Source: Shinella zoogloeoides
Lineage (GTDB): Bacteria; Pseudomonadota; Alphaproteobacteria; Rhizobiales; Rhizobiaceae
DNA: 64,000 nt
Direction of reading: 5' to 3'
Assembly: GCF_030733845.1 (NCBI RefSeq)
Contig: NZ_CP132311.1
Span: 248,001-312,000 of the forward strand
Part shown: piece by piece, positions 36,681 through 48,066 of the stretch
Layout: the number at the start of each line of letters is the position of its first letter
How positions within the stretch are numbered: position 1 is the first letter of the stretch
The notes under the pieces: generated by a model
Seen by the model: the letters and a program-made list of their open reading frames with translations, nothing else
What the model was told of the DNA's origin: nothing
Database searches by the model: none
Translations under genes and position numbers: made by a program

Positions 36681-37616
36681 ATGTCCAGACCCCGCAAACC
36701 CAAGGGCCGGCCGGTTTCCGGCTGGCTTATCCTCGACAAGCCTTTCGATTTCGGCTCGACCGAGGCCGTCTCGAAGATCAAGTGGCTCTTCAAGGCGCAG
36801 AAGGCCGGCCATGCCGGCACGCTCGATCCGCTCGCCTCCGGCATGTTGCCGATCGCGCTCGGCGACGCCACCAAGACCGTGCCCTATGTCATGGACGGCC
36901 GGAAGATATACGAGTTCACGGTCACCTGGGGCGAGGAGCGCACGACGGACGACCTCGAAGGTGAGGTGGTGCGAAGCGCCGACAAGCGTCCCACCGCCGA
37001 CGAGATCCAGGCGATCCTCGGCGAGTATACCGGCGTCATCCAGCAGATCCCGCCGCAGTTCTCCGCCATCAAGATCGACGGCGAGCGGGCCTACGACCTT
37101 GCCCGTGAGGGTGAGACGGTCGAGATCCCCTCGCGCGAGGTGGAAATCCACCGCCTGACGCTGATCGGTTGCCCGGACGAGAACACGGCGGCCTTCGAGG
37201 TCGAATGCGGCAAGGGCACCTATGTGCGCGCGCTCGCCCGCGATTTCGGCCGCCAGCTCGGCTGTTTCGGCCATATTTCGGCGCTCCGCCGCACCTTCGT
37301 CGCGCCCTTCGGCGAGGATGACATGGTGCCGCTCACCGACCTCGTCGCGCTGGAAAAGATAGAGGACGAGGCCGAACGGCTGGCCGCGCTCGATGCGTTA
37401 CTGATCGATACGGGCGAAGCTCTCTCCAGCCTGCCGCAGATCGTCATCAACGACGACCAGGCGCACCGGCTGCGCATGGGCAATCCGATCATCCTGCGTG
37501 GCCGCGATGCGCCGGTTTCGGCGGACGAAGCCTATGCCACGGCACGCGGGAAGCTGGTCGCGATCGGCGAGATCGGCGGCGGCGAATTCCGCCCGAAGCG
37601 CGTCTTCGCCGGCTGA
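36681..37616 (+). CDS. truB: tRNA pseudouridine(55) synthase
   Basis: A 311-residue TruB that makes pseudouridine 55 in the T-loop of tRNAs. It has the N-terminal [24 protein letters not shown], the catalytic motif [23 protein letters not shown] (catalytic Asp49), [18 protein letters not shown], and the [15 protein letters not shown] box; a small C-terminal PUA-like part ends the protein. It follows rbfA in the usual order, separated by an intergenic repeat. No terminator is seen after it. Confidence 0.95.
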   Translation: MSRPRKPKGRPVSGWLILDKPFDFGSTEAVSKIKWLFKAQKAGHAGTLDPLASGMLPIALGDATKTVPYVMDGRKIYEFTVTWGEERTTDDLEGEVVRSADKRPTADEIQAILGEYTGVIQQIPPQFSAIKIDGERAYDLAREGETVEIPSREVEIHRLTLIGCPDENTAAFEVECGKGTYVRALARDFGRQLGCFGHISALRRTFVAPFGEDDMVPLTDLVALEKIEDEAERLAALDALLIDTGEALSSLPQIVINDDQAHRLRMGNPIILRGRDAPVSADEAYATARGKLVAIGEIGGGEFRPKRVFAG

Positions 37617-37816
37617 GGCGAAGAACGCCTACGGCCTGTTTCCGCGTTTCGAAGAAGGGCGGAACACCTTAAAATTTGCGGGTCGGAACCAACGGCTGCC
37701 GACTTGATTTCACCACAAGCTACAGGCTTTATGGGCCGGCGAGGTTCGTTCGAGGATGGGCCGGGCGGCGCATGCCGTCACGGCCGGCCAAGGGCGAAGG
37801 GTGAAAGGGCTGGCCG

Positions 37817-39547
37817 TTGACGATTGCGCCGACTGACAGGACGGTGTCCGCCGAGGATGCGGGCAAGGGCGCCGCCGTCCCAAGCCGCCGGCGCATGCAT
37901 CGTCCGGTGGTCTTCTATCTCGTCTGCCTCATCCTCGTCGTCGTCATTCCGGCCTTCCTGTTCTCGATCGTCGTGCTGAAGCGCACCAACGAGGCGCAGG
38001 AGCGCATCTTCGAATCGCTGCTGCGCACCTCCACGGGCGCCGTGAACCGGGCCGTCGAGCGCGAAATCTCCGGCATGTTCTCCACGCTCAACTTCCTGTC
38101 CACTTCCGACAGCCTGCAGAACGGCGACTATGCGGCGCTGCATGGACAGGCCACGAAGGCGCTGGAAGGCACGGACATCTATTTCCTCGTCATCGACCAG
38201 ACGATGCGCCAGCTTCTCAACACGCGCGTACCCTACGGCACGCCGCTGAACCCCGCCTCGGAGCCGATCTCGGCCGGCCTGGCGCTGGCGCGCGGCGAAC
38301 GCATGGTCTCCGATATCTTCTTCGGCAAGACCGCCCAGCAATGGGTGTTCAACGTCTATCTGCCGATGCGCCTGCAAAACGGCCGGCACGAGCTTTTGAC
38401 GCTGACGAAGAACGCCGAGGCGCTGCGGCGCGCGATCAATCCCGACATCCTGTCGCCGGGCTGGAACGCGGCGGTGCTCGATACACGCGGCACGGTCATC
38501 GTATCCACGGACGAAAACCAGAAGACGGGCACGCCATTCTTCCTGCGCGTCGTTCCCTCGCTGCGCCTCGGCGTCAGCACGATGCGGGAGGGCGGCGTCA
38601 ATTATCAGGTCGTCACGGAATTCTCCTCGCTCGCCGGCTGGCGCATGATCGCCTGGGCGAAGTCGTCCGACGTGCAGGCGCCGGCCGTCTCCTCCTTCCT
38701 GTGGTTGACGATCGGCGGATCGATCTTCGCGCTTCTGGCGGCCGTGAGCGCGGCCGGCATTGCCCGCGTGCTCTCGCGCGACGTCCGTCTGCTGGCGCAG
38801 GACGCGCGCCGGCTCGGCCGCGGCGAGCGGGTCGCGGCGCGGCGCTATGCCATTTCCGAACTGGAGACCGTCTCGCGCGCGCTGGCGGAAGCCGCCGATG
38901 CGCGCGTGAAATCGGAAAACGAGGTGCGTTTCCTGATGCGCGAGGTGGCGCACCGCTCGAAGAACCAGCTCACGGTCATCCAGGCCATGCTGAACCAGTC
39001 GGCCGCAGGCGCGGAAAACGCCAGCGATTTCGCCGAGACCTTCCGCAAGCGCGTGGCGGGCCTCGCCCGCTCGACGGACCTGATGATCGCCAATGCGACG
39101 CAGGGCGTGAACCTTGCGGAACTCGCCAGGAACCAGTTGAAGCCTTTCACGCCCGACGATGCAGCGCGCGTGCGCATATCCGGTCCTGCCGTTCTGCTCG
39201 ATCCGCAGGCGTCGCAGACGCTCGGCATGGCGCTGCACGAGCTGTCGACCAATGCCACCAAATACGGCGCGCTCGCCAACGAGGCTGGTATCGTCTCGTT
39301 GAGCTGGGTGGCGCAGGGCGAGGACCTCAACCTCGTCTGGCGCGAAAGCCGGGTGGCGATCGACAAGGAGGCCATCGCCGCAAGCCGCAAGGGTTTCGGC
39401 AGCGTGGTGCTGGAGCGCATGCTCGGCATGGCGCTCGACGCCAAGCTGGAATTCATCGTGCACGACGACGGCATCGAATGGCGGGTGACGATCCCGCTCG
39501 CTCGTCTGCGCGACGAGGAAGCCCACCAGCCGGGAGCCGGTGAATGA
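37817..39547 (+). CDS. Membrane-bound HWE-family sensor histidine kinase
   Basis: A 576-residue kinase. An N-terminal membrane helix (VVFYLVCLILVVVIPAFLFSIVVL), a periplasmic sensor of about 230 residues resembling a Cache-type domain, a second helix (SFLWLTIGGSIFALLAAVSAAGI) and a HAMP-like linker precede the kinase. The kinase H-box is MREVAHRSKNQLTVIQAML (His379), with ELSTNATKYGAL as N-box and the VWRES segment, marking HWE/HisKA_2 kinases, which often act in the general stress response. No response regulator gene is adjacent. The start is uncertain: the TTG at 37817 gives the longest product, while an ATG at residue 27 (MHRPVVFY) would remove the charged leader. Confidence 0.87.
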   Translation: MTIAPTDRTVSAEDAGKGAAVPSRRRMHRPVVFYLVCLILVVVIPAFLFSIVVLKRTNEAQERIFESLLRTSTGAVNRAVEREISGMFSTLNFLSTSDSLQNGDYAALHGQATKALEGTDIYFLVIDQTMRQLLNTRVPYGTPLNPASEPISAGLALARGERMVSDIFFGKTAQQWVFNVYLPMRLQNGRHELLTLTKNAEALRRAINPDILSPGWNAAVLDTRGTVIVSTDENQKTGTPFFLRVVPSLRLGVSTMREGGVNYQVVTEFSSLAGWRMIAWAKSSDVQAPAVSSFLWLTIGGSIFALLAAVSAAGIARVLSRDVRLLAQDARRLGRGERVAARRYAISELETVSRALAEAADARVKSENEVRFLMREVAHRSKNQLTVIQAMLNQSAAGAENASDFAETFRKRVAGLARSTDLMIANATQGVNLAELARNQLKPFTPDDAARVRISGPAVLLDPQASQTLGMALHELSTNATKYGALANEAGIVSLSWVAQGEDLNLVWRESRVAIDKEAIAASRKGFGSVVLERMLGMALDAKLEFIVHDDGIEWRVTIPLARLRDEEAHQPGAGE

Positions 39548-39581
39548 CGGCGCCGGCTTTCCATCCCCGCAGGTCCATGCC

Positions 39582-39908
39582 ATGAAATCCTTCCTGTCCA
39601 GAATGCTGATGGCCGCCGTTCTTTCGAGTGTCGCCGCGCCCGCCATTGCCGCCGGCGAATGCGTGGTCGACGATCCCACGGGCACGCCGCTCAACGTGCG
39701 CTCCGCGCCGAACGGAACGATCCTGACCACCATTTCGAACGGCACCCGCGTCGAGGTGGTCGAGGAGATGAGGATCGGCTCGAAGCGCTGGCTTTTCGTC
39801 TCGCGGCAGGGCGAGCGGCTGGGCTGGATATTCGGCGCCTATGTGGTCTGTCCCAAGGGCAGCGACGTGCGCGAAGCCGCGCCGAGCCAGCCGGCGGACA
39901 GGCGCTAG
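39582..39908 (+). CDS. Secreted SH3 domain protein
   Basis: A 108-residue protein with a signal peptide (MKSFLSRMLMAAVLSSVAAPAIAA, cleavage after AIAA) and a bacterial SH3 domain (TPLNVRSAPNGTILTTISNGTRVEVVEE, then WLFVSRQGERLGWIFGAYVV). Such domains bind peptidoglycan or proteins in the periplasm. The start at 39582 gives a proper signal peptide; an upstream GTG (39540) would bury it. It follows the HWE kinase gene by 34 nt and may share its transcript. Confidence 0.83.
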   Translation: MKSFLSRMLMAAVLSSVAAPAIAAGECVVDDPTGTPLNVRSAPNGTILTTISNGTRVEVVEEMRIGSKRWLFVSRQGERLGWIFGAYVVCPKGSDVREAAPSQPADRR

Positions 39909-39938
39909 CCCGGTGCATTGGCCGTTGACGACGGCCCC

Positions 39939-39967
39939 TTCCATTTCAGCAGGGAATGGTTTATAGG
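39939..39967 (+). promoter_or_regulatory. Candidate rpsO promoter
   Basis: TTCCAT at 39939-39944, a 17-base spacer and TATAGG at 39962-39967, about 100 nt before rpsO. The -35 part is weak; it is offered as the best candidate in the gap. Confidence 0.35.
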
Positions 39968-40070
39968 CACCGCCAGCAATGCGGGCCTGCCCGCTTGCCT
40001 TCACGGCCATTGCTGGACGACATCCCGGCTTTTGGCGACCTTAAGTTCTCCATTCATGAAAGGACATACG

Positions 40071-40340
40071 ATGTCGATCACTGCTGAGCGCAAGGCTGCG
40101 CTGATCAAGGAATACGCAACCGTCGAAGGCGATACCGGTTCTCCGGAAGTCCAGGTTGCGATCCTGACGGAGCGCATCAACAACCTGACCGGCCACTTCA
40201 AGGACCACAAGAAGGACAACCATTCCCGCCGTGGTCTGCTGACGATGGTTTCCAGCCGCCGCTCGCTTCTTGACTACCTCAAGAAGAAGGACGAAGCCCG
40301 TTACAGCAAGCTGATTGCTGCCCTGGGCATTCGCCGCTAA
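40071..40340 (+). CDS. rpsO: 30S ribosomal protein S15
   Basis: An 89-residue S15, the primary binder of the 16S rRNA central domain. The text is canonical: [20 protein letters not shown], the [24 protein letters not shown] segment with the RNA-binding residues, and [20 protein letters not shown]. The start at 40071 follows AAAGGAC; the longer open frame upstream is non-coding leader. It is followed by a strong terminator and then pnp, the classical rpsO-pnp pair. Confidence 0.97.
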   Translation: MSITAERKAALIKEYATVEGDTGSPEVQVAILTERINNLTGHFKDHKKDNHSRRGLLTMVSSRRSLLDYLKKKDEARYSKLIAALGIRR

Positions 40341-40653
40341 ACAGTTCCGGCGGGCGCTCGTTTCGAGCGCCCGCCGCTTTTTTTCGCGGAAGGCAATTCC
40401 GCCATACCGTTTCGCCTGTGTCGGTTGCGACCGCCTCGTGAAACGGGTTTTCCAGCAGGCCGGATGGGCCGGCCCTGCGGAACCAACCGATGACCTGTCA
40501 TGGGGCAGGATTGCAGGATGCTTCGGTCCGTGCCTTTGCGCGGGTCGCCTTTCGGAAGCCTCCCGTTGTCTTGCCCATGATGCGTCATGAAAGCGGATAG
40601 ACCACCTGCGCCTTTTGGCGGCGGTGCGCGTATCTGCCTTAGAAGGACAAGAC
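40341..40653. other. rpsO-pnp intergenic leader
   Basis: A 313-base gap. It holds the rpsO terminator at its left end and then about 270 bases of probable pnp leader with short inverted repeats (for example CATGA-TGCG-TCATG at about 40577-40590). In enterobacteria the pnp leader forms an RNase III-cut stem used for autoregulation; whether this one does is not clear from sequence. No coding gene is seen. Confidence 0.5.
40348..40384 (+). terminator. rpsO intrinsic terminator
   Basis: A perfect 13-bp GC-rich stem (CGGCGGGCGCTCG with CGAGCGCCCGCCG), a 3-base loop (TTT) and seven T residues, 7 nt after the rpsO stop codon. Confidence 0.92.
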
Positions 40654-42795
<2,142 letters not shown>

Positions 42796-42816
42796 TCGGA
42801 CCCTTACCGATCGAGG

Positions 42817-42851
42817 GGGCGCGGAGCGGCACGTTCCGCGCCCTTTTCTTT
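42817..42851 (+). terminator. pnp intrinsic terminator
   Basis: A 9-bp stem (GGGCGCGGA with TCCGCGCCC), a 9-base loop, and TTTTCTTT, 22 nt after the pnp stop. Confidence 0.88.
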
Positions 42852-42883
42852 GACTGATCTTTTTCCTCCGCCGAAAGCCGACC

Positions 42884-43900
42884 ATGACCCGCGACGCCCT
42901 GAAAACCCTGTTCCATCCCTTTGCCGCCGGCACGCTTGCCATGCCGGGCGAGGACGAGCGCTACCTTTTCCTCGGCGCGGAGGCCGGGCAGCGCCCGCCG
43001 GAAGGTTTCGGCGCGACGCTCGACGCGGTGCAGCCGCTGCGTTCGCTCTATCGCGGGCTCGAAGCCGTGCGCGTGCCGGTCAAGCCGGCCGTCGAGGGCG
43101 ACGACTATGACGGCGCCCTCATCCTGATCAACAAGCACAAGGGCGAGAACGAGAACCGGATCGCCGAGGCGCTGCGCCGCGTGCGCACCGGCGGCCTGAT
43201 CGTCGTTGCCGGCGGCAAGGAGGACGGCATCCAGTCCATGCGCAAGCGCCTGGACCAGCTCGGCCTGACCGGCGACTACACGCCGAAGTACCACGGCCTC
43301 GCCATCTGGTTCGCCCGGCCGGAAGACCCGGCCGACGCGATCGCCAAGCTGGCTGCAAAGCCGGTGCGCATCGCCGGCCGCTTCACGGCGGCGCCCGGCA
43401 TGTTCTCGCATGACCGGATCGACGAGGGCTCCGAGCTACTGGCCACCCGCATTCCCGAGGACTTCCACGGTCACGCCGCCGATTTCGGCGCGGGCTGGGG
43501 CTACCTCTCGGTCATGCTCGGCGGCCGCGCGCCGCAGGTCAAGGGCATCGACGTGTTCGAGGCGCACCACGACGCGCTGGAAGCTGCCAGGGAAAACATG
43601 GCGGAGAATTGCCCGAACATTCCGGCGCGCTACTACTGGTTCGACCTCACCGCCGAGACGCCGCGCGACCACTACGACCTCATCGTCATGAACCCGCCCT
43701 TCCACGAGGGCCATGCAGCCGACCATTCGCTCGGCGCCGGCATGATCCGCATGGCGGCGAAGTCGCTGAAGGCCGGCGGACGCCTGCTGATGGTCGCCAA
43801 CCGCGGCCTGCCCTACGAGCCGGTGCTGAAGGAAGCCTTCAAGGAAAGCGGCGAAGTCTGCCGCAACGCCCGCTTCAAGGTGCTGTGGGGCCGGCGCTGA
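42884..43900 (+). CDS. Class I SAM methyltransferase, RsmC-like (16S rRNA guanine-N2)
   Basis: A 338-residue protein with an N-terminal degenerate methyltransferase-like half and a C-terminal catalytic half: SAM motif I DFGAGWGYLSVMLGG (about residues 200-214), acidic loop DVFEAHHDALEAAREN, and the catalytic NPPFHEG motif (about 270), typical of RsmC/RlmG N2-guanine methyltransferases. It is therefore likely to methylate 16S rRNA, but the exact nucleotide cannot be told from sequence. It converges on the Lrp gene with only 9 nt between stops. Confidence 0.85.
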   Translation: MTRDALKTLFHPFAAGTLAMPGEDERYLFLGAEAGQRPPEGFGATLDAVQPLRSLYRGLEAVRVPVKPAVEGDDYDGALILINKHKGENENRIAEALRRVRTGGLIVVAGGKEDGIQSMRKRLDQLGLTGDYTPKYHGLAIWFARPEDPADAIAKLAAKPVRIAGRFTAAPGMFSHDRIDEGSELLATRIPEDFHGHAADFGAGWGYLSVMLGGRAPQVKGIDVFEAHHDALEAARENMAENCPNIPARYYWFDLTAETPRDHYDLIVMNPPFHEGHAADHSLGAGMIRMAAKSLKAGGRLLMVANRGLPYEPVLKEAFKESGEVCRNARFKVLWGRR

Positions 43901-43909
43901 GGCGTCGGC

Positions 43910-44368
43910 CTATAGCGGCAGGGCGAAGGTCTGCTTGATCGTCTCGCTCGGCACGTCCGTCTTGACGGTCTGGATGCCGTTCCGGCGCGTCAGATGCGTC
44001 GACTGGAAGCGGCGATAATCCTCGAGATCGGCGACGACGACGCGCAGCAGCGCGTCGCTCTCGCCAAGCATGATGTAGCACTCCACCACCTCCGGCAGCC
44101 GCTTCATCGCCGCGATGAAGTGGTCGATCGTCTCGGCGTCCTGCGCGGTGAGCGAAATGCGCGCGAACATGGAAAGCTGCAGGCCGACTTTCGCCTGGTC
44201 GATCACCGCGACATAGCGGCTGATCACGCCCGCCTCCTCCAGAAGCTTCACCCGGCGCAGGCAGGGCGAGGGTGACAGCCCGACGCGTCTCGCCAACTCG
44301 ACGTTCTGCAGCCGGCCGTCCTGTTGCAGTTCGCGCAGGATGCGGCGATCGATGTCGTCAAGCTGCAT
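43910..44368 (-). CDS. Lrp/AsnC family transcriptional regulator
   Basis: A 152-residue regulator: N-terminal winged helix-turn-helix (LDDIDRRILRELQQDGRLQNVELARRVGLSPSPCLRRVKLLEEAGVI) and a C-terminal AsnC/RAM domain (ARISLTAQDAETIDHFIAAM, ECYIMLGESDALLRVVV) that binds amino acids. It is divergent from a LysE-type exporter gene with 130 nt between the starts, so it probably controls that exporter in response to an amino acid, as Lrp-like regulators often do. The start at 44368 (MQLDDIDRRIL) has AGGA 5 nt upstream. Confidence 0.92.
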   Translation of the reverse strand: MQLDDIDRRILRELQQDGRLQNVELARRVGLSPSPCLRRVKLLEEAGVISRYVAVIDQAKVGLQLSMFARISLTAQDAETIDHFIAAMKRLPEVVECYIMLGESDALLRVVVADLEDYRRFQSTHLTRRNGIQTVKTDVPSETIKQTFALPL

Positions 44369-44498
44369 TGGAATCCTCGCAAGCGTTCGAGCCAATCTCT
44401 GGCGTCTTATATCAACATCTTCCTAAATCTTGGCATTTTGGCAACCCGATTGCGCGCGAAGGCGTCTAGGCTGCCGCTGTTTCGGTGGGGAGGACATC

Positions 44499-45098
44499 AT
44501 GGATTGGGCGTGGTTTCTGGCGACGTCGGGTTTCGCTTTCGCCATGGCGGGCACGCCGGGGCCGAACAACACGATGGTGACGGCCTCGGGCGCCAATTAC
44601 GGTTTCCGCCGCACGCTTCCGGTGGCCCTCGGCATGGGCGTCGGGGTCGCCGTCATCATCTTCGCCGTGGCGGCGGCGGGCGGTTCCATCGTCTCCGAGC
44701 CAAGCGTGCATCTTGCTCTGAAATGGCTGGGCATCGCCTACCTTCTCTGGCTCGCCTGGCGCATTGCCACGGCGCCGGTGGGTATGGGCGCCGAGAACCA
44801 CAGGCAGAGGCCGTTCACCTTCATCGAGGGTACGCTGTTGCAGGCGGTGAATCCGAAGCTCTGGGTGATGGTGGCGGGCGCCGTCGTCGCTTATGGCGGC
44901 GGTGCGGCCGGAGACCTTTCCGTTCCCGCGGCCTTTGCCGCCATCTTCGGCGGCGCGACGCTTGCGAGCACCATCGCCTGGACATGCGTCGGTGTCGGTG
45001 CGGCGCGGTTCATCACGCGAGAGCGCAGCCTGAAACTGTTCAACCGCGCCATGGCGCTGCTGCTGGTGCTTTCGCTCCTGCCCGTCGTGCTGGAATAG
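44499..45098 (+). CDS. LysE family translocator
   Basis: A 199-residue exporter with about six helices and the family motif GTPGPNNTMVTASGANYGFRRTLP near the N-terminus, WLGIAYLLWLAWRIA, and the middle NPKLWVMVAGAV segment. It is related to, but clearly different from, the other LysE protein in the window (25105-25716). GGGGAGGA precedes the start. It is divergent from the Lrp/AsnC gene, which is probably its regulator. The substrate is unknown. Confidence 0.9.
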   Translation: MDWAWFLATSGFAFAMAGTPGPNNTMVTASGANYGFRRTLPVALGMGVGVAVIIFAVAAAGGSIVSEPSVHLALKWLGIAYLLWLAWRIATAPVGMGAENHRQRPFTFIEGTLLQAVNPKLWVMVAGAVVAYGGGAAGDLSVPAAFAAIFGGATLASTIAWTCVGVGAARFITRERSLKLFNRAMALLLVLSLLPVVLE

Positions 45099-45163
45099 GC
45101 CGGTTGCCAATTTCCGGAAAGAGGTCCACCATCCCCGGATCGTTCTCGTTCAGGAGACCCGCA

Positions 45164-45391
45164 ATGGCTTTTGGACCTGCAAGACCGCCCATGATGGAAG
45201 ATGTGGCGGAAGTCATCGCCAAGGATGTGAAGGAAGGGGAGGGGCATACGCCGACCTCCGAGGTGCCGCTCGCCTTTTTGCGGCGCGGTGCGGACGGCAA
45301 GCCGCTCGAAATGAACGGCCGCGTGCGCATGCTGCTGCTCGGCGTCCTGGCGGCGGTGATCCTGCTCGTCGTGGTGCTGATGGCACTATGA
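45164..45391 (+). CDS. Small C-terminally anchored membrane protein, unknown
   Basis: A 75-residue protein with a charged N-terminal part (VAEVIAKDVKEGEGHTPTSE) and one hydrophobic C-terminal helix (MLLLGVLAAVILLVVVLMAL) ending at the stop, i.e. a tail anchor. CAGGAG lies 8 nt before the ATG. No family is recognised. It follows the LysE gene by 65 nt. Confidence 0.65.
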   Translation: MAFGPARPPMMEDVAEVIAKDVKEGEGHTPTSEVPLAFLRRGADGKPLEMNGRVRMLLLGVLAAVILLVVVLMAL

Positions 45392-45402
45392 CCGGGAGGA
45401 GA

Positions 45403-45427
45403 CGGCGCGAAGGCAAGCTTCGCGCCG
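45403..45427. terminator. Hairpin between convergent genes
   Basis: A perfect 10-bp stem (CGGCGCGAAG with CTTCGCGCCG) and a 5-base loop, in the 43-nt gap between the small membrane protein and fabI. Only a weak T-rich stretch follows on the plus strand, so its termination strength is doubtful. Confidence 0.45.
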
Positions 45428-45434
45428 CGATTTG

Positions 45435-46250
45435 TTATTCGCTGTCGGCCTTGGCGAGGCGTTCCAGCGTCGGCATGGAGGTGATGTTGTAGCCGGCATC
45501 CACATAGTGGATTTCGCCGGTGACGCCGCTCGACAGGTCGGAAAGCAGGTAGAGTGCCGAATTGCCGACATCCTCGATGGTGACGGTGCGGCGCAGCGGC
45601 GCGTTCTTCTGCTGCCAGGAGAGCATCGCGCGCGCATCCGAAATGCCGGCGCCGGCGAGCGTGCGGATCGGGCCGGCCGAGATCGCGTTGACGCGGATGC
45701 CCCGCGGGCCGTAGTCACCGGCGAGATAGCGCACGGAGGCTTCCAGCGCGGCCTTGGCGACGCCCATCACGTTGTAGTTCGGCATGAGGCGCACCGAGCC
45801 GCCATAGGTCAGCGTCAGCATCGAGCCGCCGTCGGTCATCAGGCCGGCCGCGCGCTTGGCGATTTCCGTGAAGGAGAAGCAGGAGATCACCATCGTGCGC
45901 GAGAAGTTGTCGCGCGAGGTGTCGGCATAGAGGCCCTTCAGCTCGTTCTTGTCGGAAAAGCCGATGGCGTGCACGACGAAGTCGAGCTTGCCCCACCTCT
46001 CCTTGATCGCATCGATCGTCGAATCGACCGAGGCGATGTCCTCGACGTCGCAGGGAATGACGAAATCGGAGCCGAGTTCGGCGGCGAGCGGCTTCACGCG
46101 TTTGCCGAGCGCCTCGCCCTGGTAGGTGAAGGCGAGTTCCGCGCCCTGTCCGGCGAGTTTCTGTGCGATGCCCCAGGCGATGGAGTGGTTGTTCGCGACC
46201 CCCATGATGAGGCCGCGCTTGCCTTTCATGATTCCCGTCATTGACGTCAT
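45435..46250 (-). CDS. fabI: Enoyl-[acyl-carrier-protein] reductase (NADH)
   Basis: A 271-residue FabI that reduces trans-2-enoyl-ACP in each fatty-acid elongation cycle, and is the target of triclosan-type inhibitors. SDR features: [21 protein letters not shown] nucleotide site, [12 protein letters not shown], and the catalytic pair Tyr/Lys in [15 protein letters not shown] (Y-x6-K). The start overlaps the fabB stop in an ATGA, so they are coupled. Methionines 4 and 8 are other start options. It is the last gene of fabA-fabB-fabI. Confidence 0.96.
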   Translation of the reverse strand: MTSMTGIMKGKRGLIMGVANNHSIAWGIAQKLAGQGAELAFTYQGEALGKRVKPLAAELGSDFVIPCDVEDIASVDSTIDAIKERWGKLDFVVHAIGFSDKNELKGLYADTSRDNFSRTMVISCFSFTEIAKRAAGLMTDGGSMLTLTYGGSVRLMPNYNVMGVAKAALEASVRYLAGDYGPRGIRVNAISAGPIRTLAGAGISDARAMLSWQQKNAPLRRTVTIEDVGNSALYLLSDLSSGVTGEIHYVDAGYNITSMPTLERLAKADSE

Positions 46251-47470
46251 CCGTTGTGGCGCTGGAAGACCAGCGTGGCGTTCGTGCCGCCGAAGCCGAA
46301 GGAATTGGAAAGAACCGTGTCGATCTTGGCATTGTCGATGCGCTTGCGCACAATCGGCACGCCGTCGAATTCCGGGTCGAGCTCGGTGATATGGGCGCTT
46401 TCGCCGATGAAACCGGCCTGCATCATCAGGAGGCCGTAGATCGATTCCTGCACGCCCGCCGCACCCAGCGAATGGCCGGTCAGCGACTTGGTCGACTGGA
46501 TGTGCGGGATCCTGTCGCCGAACACTTCGCGGATCGCGCCGATCTCCTTGCTGTCGCCGACGGGCGTCGAGGTGCCGTGCGTGTTGATGTAGTCGACGTC
46601 GCCCTTCACGGTGGCAAGCGCCTGGCGCATGCAGCGGATCGCGCCTTCGCCGGACGGGGCCACCATGTCGTAGCCGTCCGAGGTCGCGCCATAGCCGACG
46701 ATCTCGGCATAGATCTTCGCGCCGCGGGCCTTGGCGTGTTCCAGCTCTTCGAGAACCAGGACGCCGGCGCCGCCGGCGATGACGAAGCCGTCGCGGCTGA
46801 TGTCATAGGCGCGCGAGGCCGTGGCGGGCGTGTCGTTGTACTTGGAGGACATGGCGCCCATGGCGTCGAAGAGGTTCGACATGGTCCAGTCGAGGTCCTC
46901 GTGGCCGCCGGCGAACATGATGTCCTGCTTGCCCCACTGGATCATCTCCGCGGCATTGCCGATGCAGTGCGCCGAGGTCGAGCAGGCGGACGAGATCGAA
47001 TAGTTGACGCCGTGGATCTTGAACCAGGTGGCAAGCGTCGCCGAAGCCGTAGACGACATCGCCTTCGGCACGGCGAACGGGCCGATGCGCTTGGGCGAGT
47101 TGTTCTTGAGGGTGATCTCGGCCGCCTCGATCAGCGTGCGGGTGGAGGGGCCGCCCGAACCCATGATGATGCCGGCGCGCGGATTGGCCGAATATTCGGC
47201 CTCCTCGAGGCCGGAATCGGCGATCGCCTGCTTCATGGCGACGTGGTTCCACGCGCCGCCCTGCGAGAGAAAGCGGGCCGCGCGGCGATCGACGAGCTCG
47301 GTCGTGTCGATGTTGGGCGAGCCCCAGACCTGGCACTTGAAGCCGTGGTCGGCGAAATCCTGGCTGAAGCTGATGCCGGAGCGTGCATCGCGCAGCGACG
47401 CCGTGACTTCGTCAGCATTGTTCCCGATGGAGGATACGACCCCCAGGCCCGTGACAACAACCCGTCTCAT
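46247..47470 (-). CDS. fabB: 3-oxoacyl-ACP synthase I
   Basis: A 407-residue KAS I condensing enzyme needed to elongate unsaturated acyl chains made by FabA. The catalytic triad is visible: Cys in [12 protein letters not shown], His in [11 protein letters not shown], and His in [13 protein letters not shown]. The C-terminal [15 protein letters not shown] is canonical. It is preceded by fabA with about 80 nt between them and followed by fabI with overlap, giving the anaerobic unsaturated fatty acid module in one operon. Confidence 0.96.
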   Translation of the reverse strand: MRRVVVTGLGVVSSIGNNADEVTASLRDARSGISFSQDFADHGFKCQVWGSPNIDTTELVDRRAARFLSQGGAWNHVAMKQAIADSGLEEAEYSANPRAGIIMGSGGPSTRTLIEAAEITLKNNSPKRIGPFAVPKAMSSTASATLATWFKIHGVNYSISSACSTSAHCIGNAAEMIQWGKQDIMFAGGHEDLDWTMSNLFDAMGAMSSKYNDTPATASRAYDISRDGFVIAGGAGVLVLEELEHAKARGAKIYAEIVGYGATSDGYDMVAPSGEGAIRCMRQALATVKGDVDYINTHGTSTPVGDSKEIGAIREVFGDRIPHIQSTKSLTGHSLGAAGVQESIYGLLMMQAGFIGESAHITELDPEFDGVPIVRKRIDNAKIDTVLSNSFGFGGTNATLVFQRHNG

Positions 47471-47550
47471 GATTTCTGACCTTTTCTGAACTGCGTCTCG
47501 TGGTGAAGACGGCGATGGCCGCCCTCAGGCTTCCGGCGGCCGGCGCCGCC

Positions 47551-48066
47551 TCAGGCTTCCTTGTCCTTCGACAGGCCGACGCGCAGGTCGGACGCCTGGT
47601 AGATGGTCTCGCCGTCGGCCTTCAGCCAGCCGTCCGCCGTGCCGAGCACGAGCCGGCCGCGCATGACGCGCTTGAAGTCGATGCCGTATTCGAGCAGCTT
47701 CGTTTCCGGGCGCACCATGCCCTTGAACTTCACTTCGCCCGTGGAAAGCGCCATGCCGCGGCCGGGCTCGCCGAGCCAGCCGAGGAAGAAGCCGGTGAGC
47801 TGCCACATGCCGTCGAGGCCGAGGCAGCCCGGCATGATCGGGTTGCCCTGGAAGTGACAGGGGAAGTACCAGTCGTCGGGCTTCACGTCGTATTCGGCGC
47901 GGATGTAGCCCTTGTCGAAGGCGCCGCCCGTTTCGGAAATGTCGGTGATGCGGTGGACCATCAGCATGGGCGGCAGAGGAAGCTGGGCATTGCCGGGGCC
48001 GAAAAGCTCGCCGCGGCCGCAGGCCAGAATTTCCTCGTAGTTGTAGCTGGATTGCCTGGTCGTCAT
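47551..48066 (-). CDS. fabA: 3-hydroxydecanoyl-ACP dehydratase/isomerase
   Basis: A 171-residue FabA that dehydrates 3-hydroxydecanoyl-ACP and isomerises the product to cis-3-decenoyl-ACP, the branch point to unsaturated fatty acids. The catalytic His71 lies in [13 protein letters not shown] and Asp85 in GLDGMWQL. The start at 48066 ([17 protein letters not shown]) gives the canonical length (E. coli FabA 172). An in-frame ATG four codons upstream is possible. It is divergent from irr. Confidence 0.96.
   Translation of the reverse strand: MTTRQSSYNYEEILACGRGELFGPGNAQLPLPPMLMVHRITDISETGGAFDKGYIRAEYDVKPDDWYFPCHFQGNPIMPGCLGLDGMWQLTGFFLGWLGEPGRGMALSTGEVKFKGMVRPETKLLEYGIDFKRVMRGRLVLGTADGWLKADGETIYQASDLRVGLSKDKEA

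Noticed and set aside
37677..37710. Possible general-stress (EcfG) promoter before the HWE kinase
   Set aside because: A GGAAC -35 box is present near 37685, but no CGTT-like -10 box lies at the proper distance.
44324..45391. 355-codon plus-strand frame covering the LysE gene
   Set aside because: Only the last 75 codons (from 45164) look coding; the rest is out of frame with the LysE family gene.
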